Both the position numbers and the translations under genes were made by a program. The notes below the pieces were generated by a model. That model was not told where the DNA came from. It ran no database searches and saw only the letters and a list, made by a program, of their open reading frames with translations. Positions 11,708 through 23,070 of a stretch of 64,000 bases of DNA are shown here, piece after piece. The stretch lies in the NCBI GenBank assembly GCA_019802505.1, contig JAFMOC010000157.1, forward strand, positions 387,501 to 451,500, given 5' to 3'. How positions within the stretch are numbered: the stretch's first letter is position 1; every line of letters begins with the position of its first letter. The stretch comes from Corydoras sp. C115. Lineage: Eukaryota > Chordata > Actinopteri > Siluriformes > Callichthyidae.

Positions 11708-12420
11708 ATCCTCATCCTTTTTTCTTTGCTGGTTGTTTTGACAATTGAAATTGACAATTAAGTTTTGAGAATATTGATTTATCTTTTATTTTGTTTTCTC
11801 TATGCTTAAAATCATATTGCACTATTAAGTATTTTGCCAAGTTATTGATTGTAAATTCACACAGGCTTATGTTGGTTTTTTTGAATGAATTTTATCAGTG
11901 GATATTATTCTATTTTTATTATCTGTTACTGGTTTCCATGTTATCATTCTGCATTTGTGTAAGAGAGTAATGCACTATCTAGCACTCATCTGTTTCCGGC
12001 ACAGCTGATAGAACTCGGTAGAGAAAAAAGGCATAACCATAGGGGATTAGAGTATGGGAAAATGGGGTCTGTGAGAAAAAATCTTTGACTTTGTTTGTTT
12101 TTTGTGAATGGATTACTATCTCTCTCTTTCTCTCTTTCTCTCTCTTTCAAAGTTCTTTATTGACATTAATTTTATCAAAGCAGTTACAAGCAATAACATA
12201 CAATATGATACAAGAAAAATTAAACCATAACAAACAAATAGAGCATGAGTAAAAAATATTACATTAATTAGCGCTGTTACATTTATAATTCAGTTTGTAG
12301 CAGACTTCTCTTTAAAGTTTAAATGATGAATTTTTTAAATGTTTTGTTGCCATCTACAGCTCCTGGCTCTGGAAGACACTGTCTGTATTTAAGTCAGTTT
12401 TTTCAGTCTGTAATCTTTGG
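11708..12420. other. No gene seen
   Basis: AT-rich. A short CT microsatellite lies at 12120-12148. No recognised feature. Confidence 0.55.
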
Positions 12421-12423
12421 TGT

Positions 12424-12556
12424 CAGGGTGGCACGATGGCATAGTGGTTAGCATGTTCGCCTTTCAGTGCTGGGGATCCAGGTTCAAATTCCATTCTGAG
12501 TGGAGTTTCCATGTTCTCCTCATGTCCAAGTGAGTTTCTTCCAGTGTCCCTATAAG

Positions 12557-12595
<39 letters not shown>

Positions 12596-12608
12596 TGTGT
12601 GAATGAGT
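12424..12608 (+). mobile_element. SINE 5' half with expanded GT tract
   Basis: Head and body of the tRNA-derived SINE ('ggcatagtggttagcatg', 'aggttcaaatt'). It runs into a (GT)n expansion at about 12556-12601, where the family normally has a short GT-rich stretch. Confidence 0.8.
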
Positions 12609-12807
12609 CAATGTGTAGCTTCCTCAGATTCAAAGTCGACAGCACAAATATTCTTGCCAATACTGATTATGTTTATTCTTGAGTATGCACCTTAACTTTG
12701 TACATAATCTTACACCCAACCGTAAGAACTGTAACATAAATCAAATAAACAATTATACAATGAGCAATTTACATATTGTAGACTATTAATCTTAAGACTG
12801 GTCCTTT

Positions 12808-12930
12808 GTTGGTGTGTGTGTGAATGTTCCCAGCGATAGATTGGCACCCTGTCCTGGGTGTATCTGCCCAGCGCCCGAAATGTACTCTTGATGGGCATGG
12901 GGAACCCCCCACGACTCTAGTAGAGGAGTT
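12808..12930 (+). mobile_element. SINE 3' half
   Basis: Contains 'cccagcgatagattggcacc' and the conserved 3' body. It probably belongs to the copy starting at 12424, split by about 200 bp of unrelated DNA. Confidence 0.75.
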
Positions 12931-12944
12931 CAAGTAATATATTT

Positions 12945-13165
12945 AAATAGCACTTTTTGCAATACATACATTGTCGCAAAGCAGCTTCACACTGTTCTAA
13001 TCCTTTGAACCCCCAAAGAGCAATCCGTAGCAAGAAAAAACTCCCTGTTATGTTGTTATTTTAGGAAGAAACCTTGGGAGGACCAAGACATAGTTGGGGA
13101 CTCATCCTCCTTGAGCGGCCGGGAGCATCAACAGTGTAGGACAGCCATGTACAGATTGTGTGGTG
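12945..13165 (-). repeat. Fish interspersed repeat tail (reverse copy)
   Basis: Reverse-complement relative of 9652-9890. Markers are 'caaagcagcttcac' and 'aagaaaaaactccctgttat'. Confidence 0.6.
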
Positions 13166-13298
13166 ATCAGATGTCCGTATTTAATATATACTGTGGAGCC
13201 TGTTTATGTAGAATTTTATGTCATCAATAATATTTTGTAATCTTTTTGTATCAAAAAATGTCAAATTTTGTAATTATTTTTTAATGTATATATATTAC

Positions 13299-15380
13299 AA
13301 GGCTCCTCCTTGGATCACCATCTTATCGTGGTGGAGGAGTTTGTGTGCTTGAATGATCCTAGAAGCTATGTTGTCTGGGGCAAAAAGCCCCTGGCTGGGT
13401 CTCCCAAGGCAAATTGGTCCTAGGTGACGGGCCAGACAAAGAGTGGTCCAAGAAAGCCCCTATGAAAACAAACACAAACAGCACGTGTACCCTACCCGAT
13501 TTAGGGTTATCGCGGCCCCACCCTGGAGCCAGGCCCAGGGATGGGGTTCGTCAGCGAGCGTCTGGTGGTCGGACACTTTCCCATGGTGCCCGGCCGGGCC
13601 CAGCCCGAAGGAGTTACATGGGTTCCCCCTCAAATGGGCTTACCACCTGTGGGAAGGGGGGGGGGGTAGTAATAGGGGTTCGGTGCAGTGTGGATCGGGC
13701 CGTGGCCGGAGGCGTGGGCCTGGGCGTCGCGATCCTCGGTTGCTGAAATTGGCTTTCAGAACTTGGAACGTCACTTCACTGGCAGGGAAGGAGTCTGAGC
13801 TGGTGCGGGAGGTTGAGAGATACCGGCTAGATATAGTCGGGCTCACCTCAATGCACAACTCGGGTTCTGGGTCCAATCTCTTTGAGAGGGGCTGGACTCT
13901 GTTCTTTTCTGGAGTTGCCCATGGCGAGAGGCATCGGGTAGGTGTGGGCTTTCTCGTGGCCTCCCGGCTTGACGCGTGCATATTGGGGTTTTCTCTGGTG
14001 GACGAGAGGGTAGCTTCCCTACGCCTTCGGGTTGAGGAACGGGTACTGACTGTTGTCTGCGCTAATGCGCCGAACGGCAGTTTAGAGTACCCAGCCTGCT
14101 TGGAGTCTGTGGGGGGGGTACTGGAAAGTGCTCCCCCTGGAGACTCTGTAGTCTACTGATGGACTTCAACACTCATGTGGGCAATGACAGTGAGGCCTGG
14201 AGAGGTGTGATTGGGAGGAACAGGCCGTTCTACGCTCTGATCTGAACCAGAGCGGTGTTCAGTTGTTGGACTTCTGTGCAAATCACGGTTTGTTCATCAC
14301 GAACATCATGTTCGAGCACAAGGGTTAAGTGCACATGGCGCCAGGATGCCCAAGGCCGCAGTTCAATGATCGACTTTGTAGTTGTGTCATTGGACTTGCG
14401 GCAATGTGTCTTGGACACTCAGGTGAAGAGAGGAGCTGAGCTGTCAACTGATCACCACCTGGTGGTGAGTTGGATCAGATGGCGGGGGAAGATGCCGGTC
14501 AGACCAGGAAGACCTAAATGTATAGTGAGGGTTTGCTGGGAACGTCTGGCAGAAGAACCCATTAGATGGATGTTCAACTCTCACCTCCGTCAGAGCTTCA
14601 ACCAAATTTCGAGGGAGTTGGGGGACATTGAGTCTGAATGGGCCATGTTCCGTTCCTCCATTGTTGAGGTGGCGGACAGGAGCTGTGGTCGCAAGGTAGT
14701 TGGTGCAAGGTAGTGGTCGTGGCGGTAACCCTCGAACACGGTAGTGGTCACCCCGTGTAAGGGATGCCTTCAAGCTGAAGAAGGAGTCCTATCAGGCATG
14801 GTTGGCTTGTGGGACTCCAGAAGCAGCTGACCGGTACCGACAGGCCAAGCGTTTTACGGCTTCTTGCGTCACGGAGGCGAAAACCCGGGCATGGGAGGAG
14901 TTCGGTGAGACCTTGGAAAGTGACTTTCGGTCGGCTCCTAGAAGATTCTGGCAAACTGTCAGGCGACTCAGGAGGGAAAAACAGTGTGCCACTAACACAG
15001 TATATAGTGGAGGTGATGCACTGTTGACTTCGACTGGGGACGTCATTAGGCGGTGGAAGGAATACTTCAAGGACCTTCTCAATCCCACCAATATGCCCTC
15101 CGGAGAGGAGGCAGAGTCAGAGGACCCGGGAGGAGGCTTGTCCATCACTGTGGCTGAAGTCGCTAAGGTAGTCAGAGAGCTCCTTGGTGGCAGGGCTTCA
15201 GGGGTGGATGAGATCCGCCCGGAGTTCCTCAAAGCTCTTGATGTTGTGGGGCAGTCTTGGCTGACGCGCCTTTTCAACATTGCATGGTCATCGGGGGCAG
15301 TGCCTCTGGAATGGCAGACGGGGGTGGTGGTGCCTCTTTTTAAAAAGGGGGACCGGAGGGTGTGTTCCAACTACAGGGGA
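13299..15380 (+). pseudogene. Rex3 (RTE-type) LINE, 5' portion, frame-broken
   Basis: The element starts with a 5' UTR-like block and then encodes an apurinic/apyrimidinic-type endonuclease (RTWNVTSLAGKE at about 13760). A frameshift follows near 14150, at the position of the GDFN metal-binding motif. After it come the end of the endonuclease with STDHHLVVSW at about 14445, a linker, and the first part of reverse transcriptase up to NYRG at 15380. There the copy stops abruptly; the RT catalytic core and 3' end are absent. The 20 bases at 15312-15331 coincide with the site I remember for the standard Rex3 reverse primer. At least three frames are needed to follow the protein. The second Rex3 copy is at 34850-37692. 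Confidence 0.9.
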
Positions 15381-15799
15381 CATCAACATGGAGGGTGGGA
15401 GCATGGTGTCAGTTGACTTCATGACACTACTGGAGGAAGATTAGATAAGTAGAGAGTAAAATAAGTACAGATTATTATAGTTTTGTTTACTGGAACTTTA
15501 CAAGAATTTTGGAAGATGATGCAATATCTGCTTTAATTTTTGTCACTCTAAACATTTTGGCCATTAAAAACAACTTTTTAATTTGTCCCTGTAGGAAAAG
15601 CCTGACCTTTTAAGTCACTCTGATATATTTCCATAATAGCAGCAAATAATGGATGGCAGGAAGTTTGTCCTTCCTTTGCCTCCCTTGATATGTTTTATTA
15701 CAGTGAGGCTATACTTCCTGTGTATTTTTAATTATATCAATAGCAGTATCATGTTCTATTTTCAAAATACACTACAACTTGTTCACTATGTTCTAGTGA
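15381..15799. other. No gene seen
   Basis: AT-rich unique sequence following the abrupt end of Rex3. No LINE 3' end is present here. Confidence 0.6.
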
Positions 15800-16128
15800 T
15801 GAATGTCGCCTGGAGATTCCACTTCACCAAGGTGCTAACTCTCACTCCGTTGCGTTCACCACTGCAAAATAGTGGAATGATCTTCTCAACTCAGTCTGTA
15901 AGGTGCATTCATCTTTAAGAAACAACTGAAAACACATCTTTTTCCCAAACACCTGTTTAAAATAAATAAATAAATAAATAAGGGGTGGGGGGGTGCAGGA
16001 TAGGATAATGATCTGGTTTGCAAATTCTAGGGTTCTTCCTCAACTACTGACTTGTGTTGTTCTCATTTGTAAGTCACTTTGGATAAAAACGTCTGCTAAA
16101 TGACTAAATGTAAATGTAATGTAAATTT
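15800..16128 (+). mobile_element. L2-type LINE 3' end fragment
   Basis: Encodes a diverged end of the L2 reverse-transcriptase protein (frame around 'acaactgaaaacacatcttt', KQLKTHLF). It is followed by the L2 3' UTR signature 'aagtcactttggataaaaac' and the atgtaaatg tail. An (AAAT)n tract and a G-run interrupt it at 15957-15995. Confidence 0.8.
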
Positions 16129-16500
16129 ATTCTAGTAATTTATATAGTTAATTATTGGAATTGTGAATAGTAACATTTAACTCTACAAATAATAATGTAC
16201 AGTACACTGCATAAAACTTATTTATGTTTTTTTTTTTTAAATCAAGATCATGGAAGCAGTGCACAGTTGTCACATGATTTGCTAATTGAATATTTATTTA
16301 AAAGAGTAGTAAACATTCAAATTATATTCAACTTAATAATACTTAACTGATGATGATTCTGATCGGATTATTTCAAAGTGTTCATACTTAATCTTAACAA
16401 ATCTAATTACTGACCTGTTGAAAACTGTAATATTAAAAAAAAAAAAAAATACTAAACAGAATTGACATCTTCATTCTATATTCAAATAATATTATTGATA

Positions 16501-16607
16501 TCTGTGCCCATCCAGGGGAGAACGTTTTGGGCACTGTGCAGGACAGGGTGCCAATCCATCACTGAACACACCCACAATCACATAGACACACTATATAGGG
16601 GCAATTT
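16501..16607 (-). mobile_element. SINE fragment
   Basis: Central part only ('gcccatccaggggagaac'), reverse orientation, with an internal deletion. Confidence 0.8.
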
Positions 16608-16676
16608 AGATAGGGGCATTTTGGAGACAATTTACCTGCTAAACTGCTAATACTGCTAAATGTATTTGTAAATCGA

Positions 16677-16751
<75 letters not shown>

Positions 16752-16752
16752 T
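16677..16752. repeat. Compound (GT)n(GA)n microsatellite
   Basis: About 27 GT units followed by about 10 GA units, uninterrupted. Confidence 0.98.
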
Positions 16753-17922
16753 GAGAAACTGTGAGTAAGAGGAAGAGAGAAAGTCATGCATCCCTTATAT
16801 TTCTCGTTCAACTTCAATTTTCTCCCTTTTCTTTCTTACACTTGGGGCCATCACTTCAGTTTCTTACAGTACATTTAAAATGATGGCAAGCAGATGTTAC
16901 TGTACTGGACTTGCATGAGTCTCTCTTTCTCTCCTCCACCCCATGTCATTGTTTGATGAGTCTGACTATTAATCACGCACACGTTGGCTCTATTTTAATC
17001 CCACACAGCTGTAGTTTGCAGACATAATCAGTGCTATCATTCCTCCTACACAAAAGGAAGCAGGATGAAGGGAAAGGAGAGGAGGAAAAGTATGCATATA
17101 GATAGATAATATCTAGTGAATAGGAAGAGAGTAAAAGGTATAATTAAAGAGGAGGATGAGGTATGCATAAAAGAAAAAAGAGGACGGCACATAATTATGT
17201 ATAAAAGCACTTATTGAAAAACACCTTTTATGCTTTTTAAACTAAATGCGTATCAATGTTGCAGTTCTAGTTGTATCCTTTACGTGCATTTAGAGTGTAT
17301 AAAAGGGCAAATTGATTGTCTTTTTCAGGCAACAGTGAATAAAAATTCCCCTTCCAGAAAGTGGAACAAAGATTAAACTTAGGTTTTTATGGGGGGATTG
17401 TGGGTGTTAACAGATAAGGACAGTTGTCCTAGTCAAACCAAAGATGAAAGATGTCAAATATTAAGACAGTCTACCTGCTATTTTAAATTCATTTATATAG
17501 AATAGCTCAAGGATTTACACAGGAAATAAAAATGACTCACACAAAATTACTAATGAAAGACAAGGTTTATTTCTGGCAGTTTTAAAACACCAGTAGTAAA
17601 TAGATACTGTAAATGCCAGAGAAAAGTCAGAGAAAATTCATTTGAATAATTTATTTACTTAGTTATTTATTTTATCATTTTTAAATGTATTCATATAAGT
17701 CCTTTCTTCTGCGGCAGACCTTACATGCTGCAACAATATTACAGACATCCTGGTCCAATCCAGGCCCCCAGAAATATCTGATGTGCCATAAAAGATAGTA
17801 TGGGAACTTGAGATTGTCCCCTAATTGTTAAAAACAAGTAGTTATTGGGTTCAGACCCAGGGTGTTTAGTCTATTGTCTCCATGCCTCAAGTTTCATTTG
17901 AATTGTAGTAATTGAGTTAAAT

Positions 17923-18128
17923 TAAATTAAATTAAATTAAATTGGGGTCATTTAGCAGACGCTTTTATCCAAAGCGACTTACAAGGTGAGCACAGGGTTC
18001 ATCACAACATCCCTGGAGCAATGAGGGTTAAGGGCCTTGCTCAAGGACCCTTCAGTGGACCTGGGATTTGAACCCCCAACCTTCACATTGATAGCCCAAC
18101 ACCCTGACCACTGAGCTAACCCGCCCCT
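17923..18128 (-). mobile_element. V-SINE, nearly full length
   Basis: On the minus strand a tRNA-like head ('ggttagctcagtggtc', 'ggttcaaatccc') leads to a conserved core ('cttgagcaaggccctta') and an L2-like 3' tail ('ttggataaaagcgtctgc'). It is preceded on the + strand by a (AAATT)n stretch at 17913-17942. Confidence 0.88.
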
Positions 18129-18889
18129 CTAGAGTTCTAATGGAAATAGTTTGTAAGTAACAAACAACATGCATATGTGGCGACTGTGGTTGTTAACTGT
18201 AAAATAACTGCCCCCTCCCTCACATCTAAGGCTTCTACTTTGACGATAAAAGAGAAGTCAGTGTCAAATAGTAGAAAGACAGTGGAAGATGTCTTTATTT
18301 TGATCTCATTGAATGCCTACAGTGACTGTGGTCTCCACTAAAATGGGCCAGAAGATTTTCTGGTTAGTGATGTTAAGGGCACTGTATCTGGAGATAAATC
18401 ACTAAAAGCAACTTCCAAAGGCACGAAATCATTGAACTGGACATACCGAGGTGGGTTAAGGTCACTGAGTGATGGATTTGGTTGTCTTTGGGTGTCTAGA
18501 AGTGATGAAGCAGAGAAAAAGTACTGACTACATAGGCAACGAAGACTTCTCTAGTTTCACATTTCAGCAAAGGGCCATCAGTGAGGGATCTGGACATGAA
18601 ACCAGGGTTTGACTGGGACAAAAAATTGGCCCTGGCAGTTTTGGCTCAGTCTGGCAGTATTTTACTGTCCCAAACCCAACTTTACTTGTTGTTGTACTCT
18701 ATTCAGTATATTATGGTTACATTTTTATTTACACAGTGTCCAGAGTAGAGTAGATTATGAAAGTGTATAACGAGTGTCCATGTTTATGAAGCCATAACTA
18801 TTTCTGTTACTTACTTCTTTATCATAATCATATATTTCGCATTGTTAGTAAGTACCTATTTTCTCTTAGTCTTTCTCTTCCTCTGATAG

Positions 18890-19091
18890 TGTGGTAGTGA
18901 CATCACGCCCCACTTCAGAGCTACTTCCTCTCCTGACCACACATTCTGTATAAGCTGACAGGTTTCACATGTAGCCTGGAAACTTCACTTCTCCTCATAA
19001 CACACTGGCTGAAACGGCCACATACTATGCATATGTGTATAGTTGTGCACCCTCCAGAGTTTTTCTACTAAATACAGTCGTTCAAGTAACG
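18890..19091 (+). promoter_or_regulatory. dock10: Putative dock10 alternative promoter and 5' UTR
   Basis: A TATAAG box at 18949-18954 lies about 140 bp before the ATG at 19092. The complement of 18923-18931 reads agaggaagt, an ETS/PU.1-type core. A CRE/AP-1-like tgacatcac lies at 18897-18906. The sequence is less AT-rich than its flanks. Promoter function is inferred from these motifs only. Confidence 0.4.
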
Positions 19092-19172
19092 ATGAGCTTT
19101 CGAAGTAAAATCACTTTTCGGAAGAGGATAAAAAACAAAAGGGTTCGTGCTGAATTCACCCGAATAAGCTGC
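19092..19172 (+). CDS. dock10: Probable alternative first coding exon of dock10
   Basis: ATG opens 27 codons (MSFRSKITFRKRIKNKRV..., strongly basic) that end exactly at a good donor, TGC|GTATGT, in phase 0. The exon at 39966 begins in phase 0, so the splice yields a continuous DOCK-D N-terminus. Genes of this subfamily are known for short alternative first exons, and a basic MSFR-type start resembles what I recall for a DOCK9 isoform. The exon lies 20.8 kb upstream of exon 2 on the same strand with promoter-like motifs before it. It is inferred: no transcript or ortholog was compared. The canonical first exon could also lie upstream of the window. Confidence 0.55.
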
Positions 19173-21387
19173 GTATGTATCTATTTATCTATTTAAAATC
19201 CCTTTTTCCATCTTTTCTGTCATCTTTCGACATCTTGTGGTAAGTCAGCTTTTTCATTTCAAATTTCTAATTAATTTTTTATTTTATGCCCAAATCTGTT
19301 TTTTTTCAATTTGTTGAAAGTAGAGTTAACTATCGTTGCTATAGTTCACGCTTCTTTTTGAACTTCCCTTTTCGACTTTCATACCCTGTAAAAGCTTTCA
19401 GTTTTTAATTTGTTTATACAGTTGAAATGTCTTGCTTTGGTGTTAAATTACCTTATGCTGTTGTAGATCAAAGCTAGATTGTTTCAAGCACGTGGTGCCA
19501 CATGGTGGGCAGTGCCACAAGCTGGTTTCCCCAACAGAAAGAAATAGGCACACCCCTAGCCAAACACACACACACACACACACACACGAACACACACATT
19601 TGTTGCTTTGGAAACTGGTATTCCCCAAATAAATCTGTTTGAGATCTTCCGCTGGTGGTCAACAAAGTGTTTGTTAGTCAAACTTTGAGCACCCTTAGAC
19701 TTAATGTTGAACTGTTTGATGTTAGATTTTAGATGTCATGGCATACAATATGCATAATTAATTTAAGGTGTTAATCTAGTTTATGGAATAAAAAAAAAGC
19801 CAGAACAGAAAATATCTTTAAAATCAATGTTATTTTTCATCTATTACAAACAAATAAAAAAGGTTTCTGACAGCAATTACTTTGAAGAGGATTTTGACTC
19901 ATGTGTACCTTTTCACATCATTTATTTTTTCAAATAGTGGACATAAATTTAGGTTTTTTTTGGTAGGCTACTTTGTCAAAAAAATGTATGATGGAATTAG
20001 ATTTCCATTAGGCCAAAATGTGCTATAGGCAAACTTGTTAACTTTTTTCTTTAAATGACAACATCAATGACAACCAGCCAAAAAACAGATAATTTAAGAA
20101 CAGTATGCAAAATGGATAAAGCTAGTTCAGAACTCATTTACAGCAATTAAACCACCTTAACCAGTGACTAGTTTTCAAGATGTTGCTTAAAGGTACAGAT
20201 GTGATAATTTAGTGACAGTTCAGTTGAATTGACTCATCAATTTTCTATCTTGAACACTAATGTTCCTATCTTACACCCTGCACAAGGCACTTCGCCATGC
20301 TCATTTCTATCTTAAACCACTTCCAACAGTCCAAATTCATGACTTCCACCTGAAGTGTGGTGTGTTTAGGTAAGTTTCTGACAAATTCCTATCAGAAAAC
20401 ACATGTGCGCCACTGACTGAAAACAGTGTTTTGTGGGGCAACTTTTGGTGTTGCCCCACAATTCCCATTGAACACTTAATAGCCTCAGAACGCTTTTTAA
20501 TATCCCTGCATTTGCGCAATGAATACATATACAGTACATAGTCTACACTACACTGTGTTTTCTTGAATGGCAGTAAAATGGAAAACTCCTTGGGCTAGCG
20601 CATTAAGTACAGATAGCTGTATCTGTGAAATAGCCAGGAAATGGCCAGGAAATCTGCCAGGAAATGGCAAGTGGGATGCCTATTGTTTTATTGCACATTA
20701 TGTCCAAAACACACCCATGATTATTGAGGGGTTTAATACATACCTTTCGTACACCTTTCTTACACACTTTGTAGCGTCCATGTCAAATAGCATATATAAC
20801 ATTTCGGTTTCTGGTGTCATTGCAGTTCAAGGACATCAGTAAAAAAAAAAAAAAAGTCTAGGGCTTTTTTTCTGAGAGTTTGAATTCATATGAACTCTAT
20901 TAACAGAAATCCCCATATAACTTCAGGCCATCTAATTGTGATCATGTGGATATAAATAACCCCTAAATAACAAGCAAAAATAATTAAGGTATGATATTTT
21001 AGAAGGAACCTTAAAAGAATTAAGACTTGAGGGATTCTCCTTGTGTGCTATCTTATGGTAAAAAAAAAAATAATAGGGTACAAATTATATAGATTAGTTC
21101 AATTTATCACAAATCAAGTGCATTATATGTTTAACAGTAACCTAACAGATTGGAGTTTAGTTATCTATTGTGGAGAATCCAGCAAGTCCACAAGCAGTAA
21201 CAAAGAGAGCTCTGGGGTCATCACTGTATCATTCAGTCCAGTTACAAAAAGAGATCCAACACAGATTGTAACATTTTAAATGAAAACATGACAAGCAAAT
21301 ATAAAAATAGTGATATGATAAAATAATTTTAGACATAATTAAGTGAAGTTTGCATGAGACTTCAGTATCACTTGGGAATAATACTAC
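19173..21387. other. Putative dock10 intron, no feature beyond a CA microsatellite
   Basis: AT-rich. (CA)n at 19564-19590; poly-A at 20841-20855. No recognisable exon or transposon. Confidence 0.5.
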
Positions 21388-21742
21388 TGTAACAGGTGCC
21401 TAGGGCACCTGTCACCTGTTTTGTGTTTCGTCCCGTTCGTTTGAGTTAATTAACGTTCTGTGCTCATTAGTTTAGTTAATTAACCCCTTTTTGTAATTGG
21501 TTTGTCTTGTGCACGTGGCCGGGTGTCTTTTTGTATTTATGTCCATTGTTTCGTGTCTTTGGTGCTGGTCGTTTTTGTTTGATGTCACTTAGTCTCTTTT
21601 GTACCTCTTGTTTTGTGGTGCACTGCACCTTTAATAAACCCGTTTCTGCTACCTGCGTGCCTGGCTCCCTTCAGCGCATGTAACGCGGCGGTCTGCGCTT
21701 CCTATGCGCCACCGCTTCAGCCCGAGGTAGACTAACGTGACA
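21388..21742 (+). repeat. 5' LTR of L copy 1, with TATA-like box and self-primer motif
   Basis: 355 bp, starting with an inverted GGTGCC/GGCACC palindrome. TATTTAT at 21534-21540 precedes by 30 bp the decamer gctggtcgtt (21564-21573), whose complement lies just inside the LTR at 21744-21753. A polyadenylation-type AATAAA lies at about 21633. Confidence 0.88.
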
Positions 21743-21743
21743 G

Positions 21744-21753
21744 AACGACCAGC
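21744..21753 (+). promoter_or_regulatory. Primer-binding site complementary to own LTR
   Basis: Ten nucleotides starting two bases after the LTR are the exact complement of 21564-21573, the predicted RNA 5' end. No match to a tRNA 3' end (no TGG start) is present. Confidence 0.7.
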
Positions 21754-21783
21754 CAAAGGAAATTTGGGGAGTCCAGAGCCCAG

Positions 21784-21789
21784 GTAAGC
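21784..21789 (+). promoter_or_regulatory. Leader splice donor
   Basis: CAG|GTAAGC, inside a block around 'gggagtccagagcccagg' that is essentially identical in copy 2 (29241-29265, minus). It is a retroviral-style leader donor by position; the acceptor is not identified. Confidence 0.55.
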
Positions 21790-21890
21790 GCATTTTTAAA
21801 TTTTTCTTTGCGGGGGCCGTGTAGCCTCGTACTCGCGGCGCGTTCCGCCGTGTCCCGCGAGTGCGCCGGTATGCGCAGCCCGCCGTCCCG

Positions 21891-21908
21891 GAGCCGTAAG
21901 GACGGCTC
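21891..21908 (+). promoter_or_regulatory. Conserved leader hairpin
   Basis: Seven-bp perfect stem GAGCCGT/ACGGCTC with loop AAGG. Copy 2 keeps the same stem with loop AAAG (29125-29142). It could be an RNA packaging or translation element. Confidence 0.55.
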
Positions 21909-21918
21909 TTACAGAGTA

Positions 21919-22373
21919 ATGTCTGATTATGACTGGATGATGAGTGGATGTGGAGGTACGGGTACGAAGCGCTCTGCGCTGAGAAAGGTCTGGACTTGGT
22001 TCAGATATCCGATGATGAGACGGGTGAGTCGTACCTGTATGGGCATATTCTGCCCTTACGAACCCTCCTCAACTCTGAGGAGTTCTGGACGGACGCTCCG
22101 GTCCAGCTTGTTAAACCCCACGTGGCGAAATCCAGACGCAGAGCGCGCCGGCGCGGTGCTAAGACGCAGCGTGCGCGCGCAGCTGCTGAGCGCGGTACGT
22201 GTGCTGCAGGGCAGTCACGTGACGCATCCGCGCCGGACCGCGCTGTGTCTGGATCGCGCTGCGAGGGGGCGGTACCGAGGCCAACACTCGGGGGGGGTAG
22301 ATGTGGATCCATGTGGCGTGAACGTGGTGTGTCCCCCTGTCTCGTGTGTCCAGTCCGTCTTCCCCATGTCTGA
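21919..22373 (+). pseudogene. L-family acidic ORF, copy 1 (unknown function, slipped near start)
   Basis: An unrecognised protein. The conserved part begins at 21939 with DDEWMW and continues through GYEALCAEKGLDL, an acidic ISDDETGESYLY stretch and HILP, then a basic segment (RRRARRRGAK, about 22130). It ends at TGA 22371-22373. An ATG at 21919 is in a neighbouring frame and a TGA precedes the conserved frame at 21930, so one base appears lost near the start. Comparison with copy 2 (28932-29117) over 38 codons shows 12 silent against 8 amino-acid-changing codon differences, as expected for a sequence long maintained as protein. No domain was recognised. Confidence 0.6.
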
Positions 22374-22451
22374 GATGTCTATGTGTTTGGGCATTGCGGT
22401 GGGGTGTATATGTTCTGTGTGCAGGAGGGAGAGCCTGAGGTGCCGGCCGAG

Positions 22452-22712
22452 GTCCGCCCAGCGTGCCCGCCCACCAAGGTCCTGCCAGCGTGCATGCCCG
22501 CCAACGCCCTGCCAGCGTGCGTGCCCGCCAAGGTCCTGCCAGCGTGCGTGCCCGCCGAGGTCCGCCCAGCGTGCGTGCCCGCCGAGGTCCTGCCAGTGTG
22601 TGAACCTGCTGAGGTCCTGCCAGCATGCGTGCCCGTCAAGGTCCTGCCAGCGTGCGAACCCGCTGAGGTCCAGCCAGCATGCGTGCCCGCCGAGGTCCTA
22701 CCAGCGCGCGTG
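22452..22712 (+). repeat. 27-bp tandem array (about 10 units)
   Basis: Units of the type gtcctgccagcgtgcg + tgcccgccgag, in register every 27 bp, with a few substitutions each. They translate as a nonapeptide repeat in one frame. Confidence 0.92.
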
Positions 22713-22946
22713 CCCATCCCGAAGTCCAGGGGCGTCACGCTGCCCATCCCGAAGTCCAGGGGCGTCACGCCGCCCATTCCGAAGTCCAGGGGCGTCACGC
22801 CGCCCATCCCGCCGCCCATCCCGAAGTCCAGGGGGGCCGACCATCCCACACACGCCCCATCCCGAAGTCCAGGGGCGTCACGCCGACCATCCCGAAGTCC
22901 AGGGGCGTCACGCCGCCCATCCCGAAGCCCAGGGGGCGTCACGCCG
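22713..22946 (+). repeat. 30-bp tandem array (about 7-8 units, one shortened)
   Basis: Units contain 'cccatcccgaagtccagg' followed by ggcgtcacgccg. One 12-bp short unit and one irregular unit occur at 22803-22860. The last unit has an extra G, giving CCCAGGGGGCG. Confidence 0.92.
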
Positions 22947-23070
22947 CCCAGCCCGAGCAGCAGGGGCCGCACGCCGCCCAGCCCGAGCAGCAGGGGCCGC
23001 ACGCCGCCCAGCCCGAGGTCCAGGGGCCGCACGCCGCCCAGCCCGAGCAGCAGGAGCCGCACGTCGCATG
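22947..23070 (+). repeat. 30-bp tandem array, second type (4 units)
   Basis: Units of 'cccagcccgagcagcagg' plus ggccgcacgccg. They derive from the preceding array by change of the central bases. Confidence 0.92.

Larger units (their letters stand above)
16130..17922. other. No gene seen; SINE scrap and microsatellites
   Basis: Unique AT-rich DNA except for the SINE fragment at 16501-16607, poly-A at 16434-16449 and the GT/GA tract at 16677-16752. Confidence 0.55.

Noticed and set aside
20567..20842. 91-codon frame as a dock10 upstream exon
   Set aside because: No donor in the phase needed and no similarity to DOCK N-termini.
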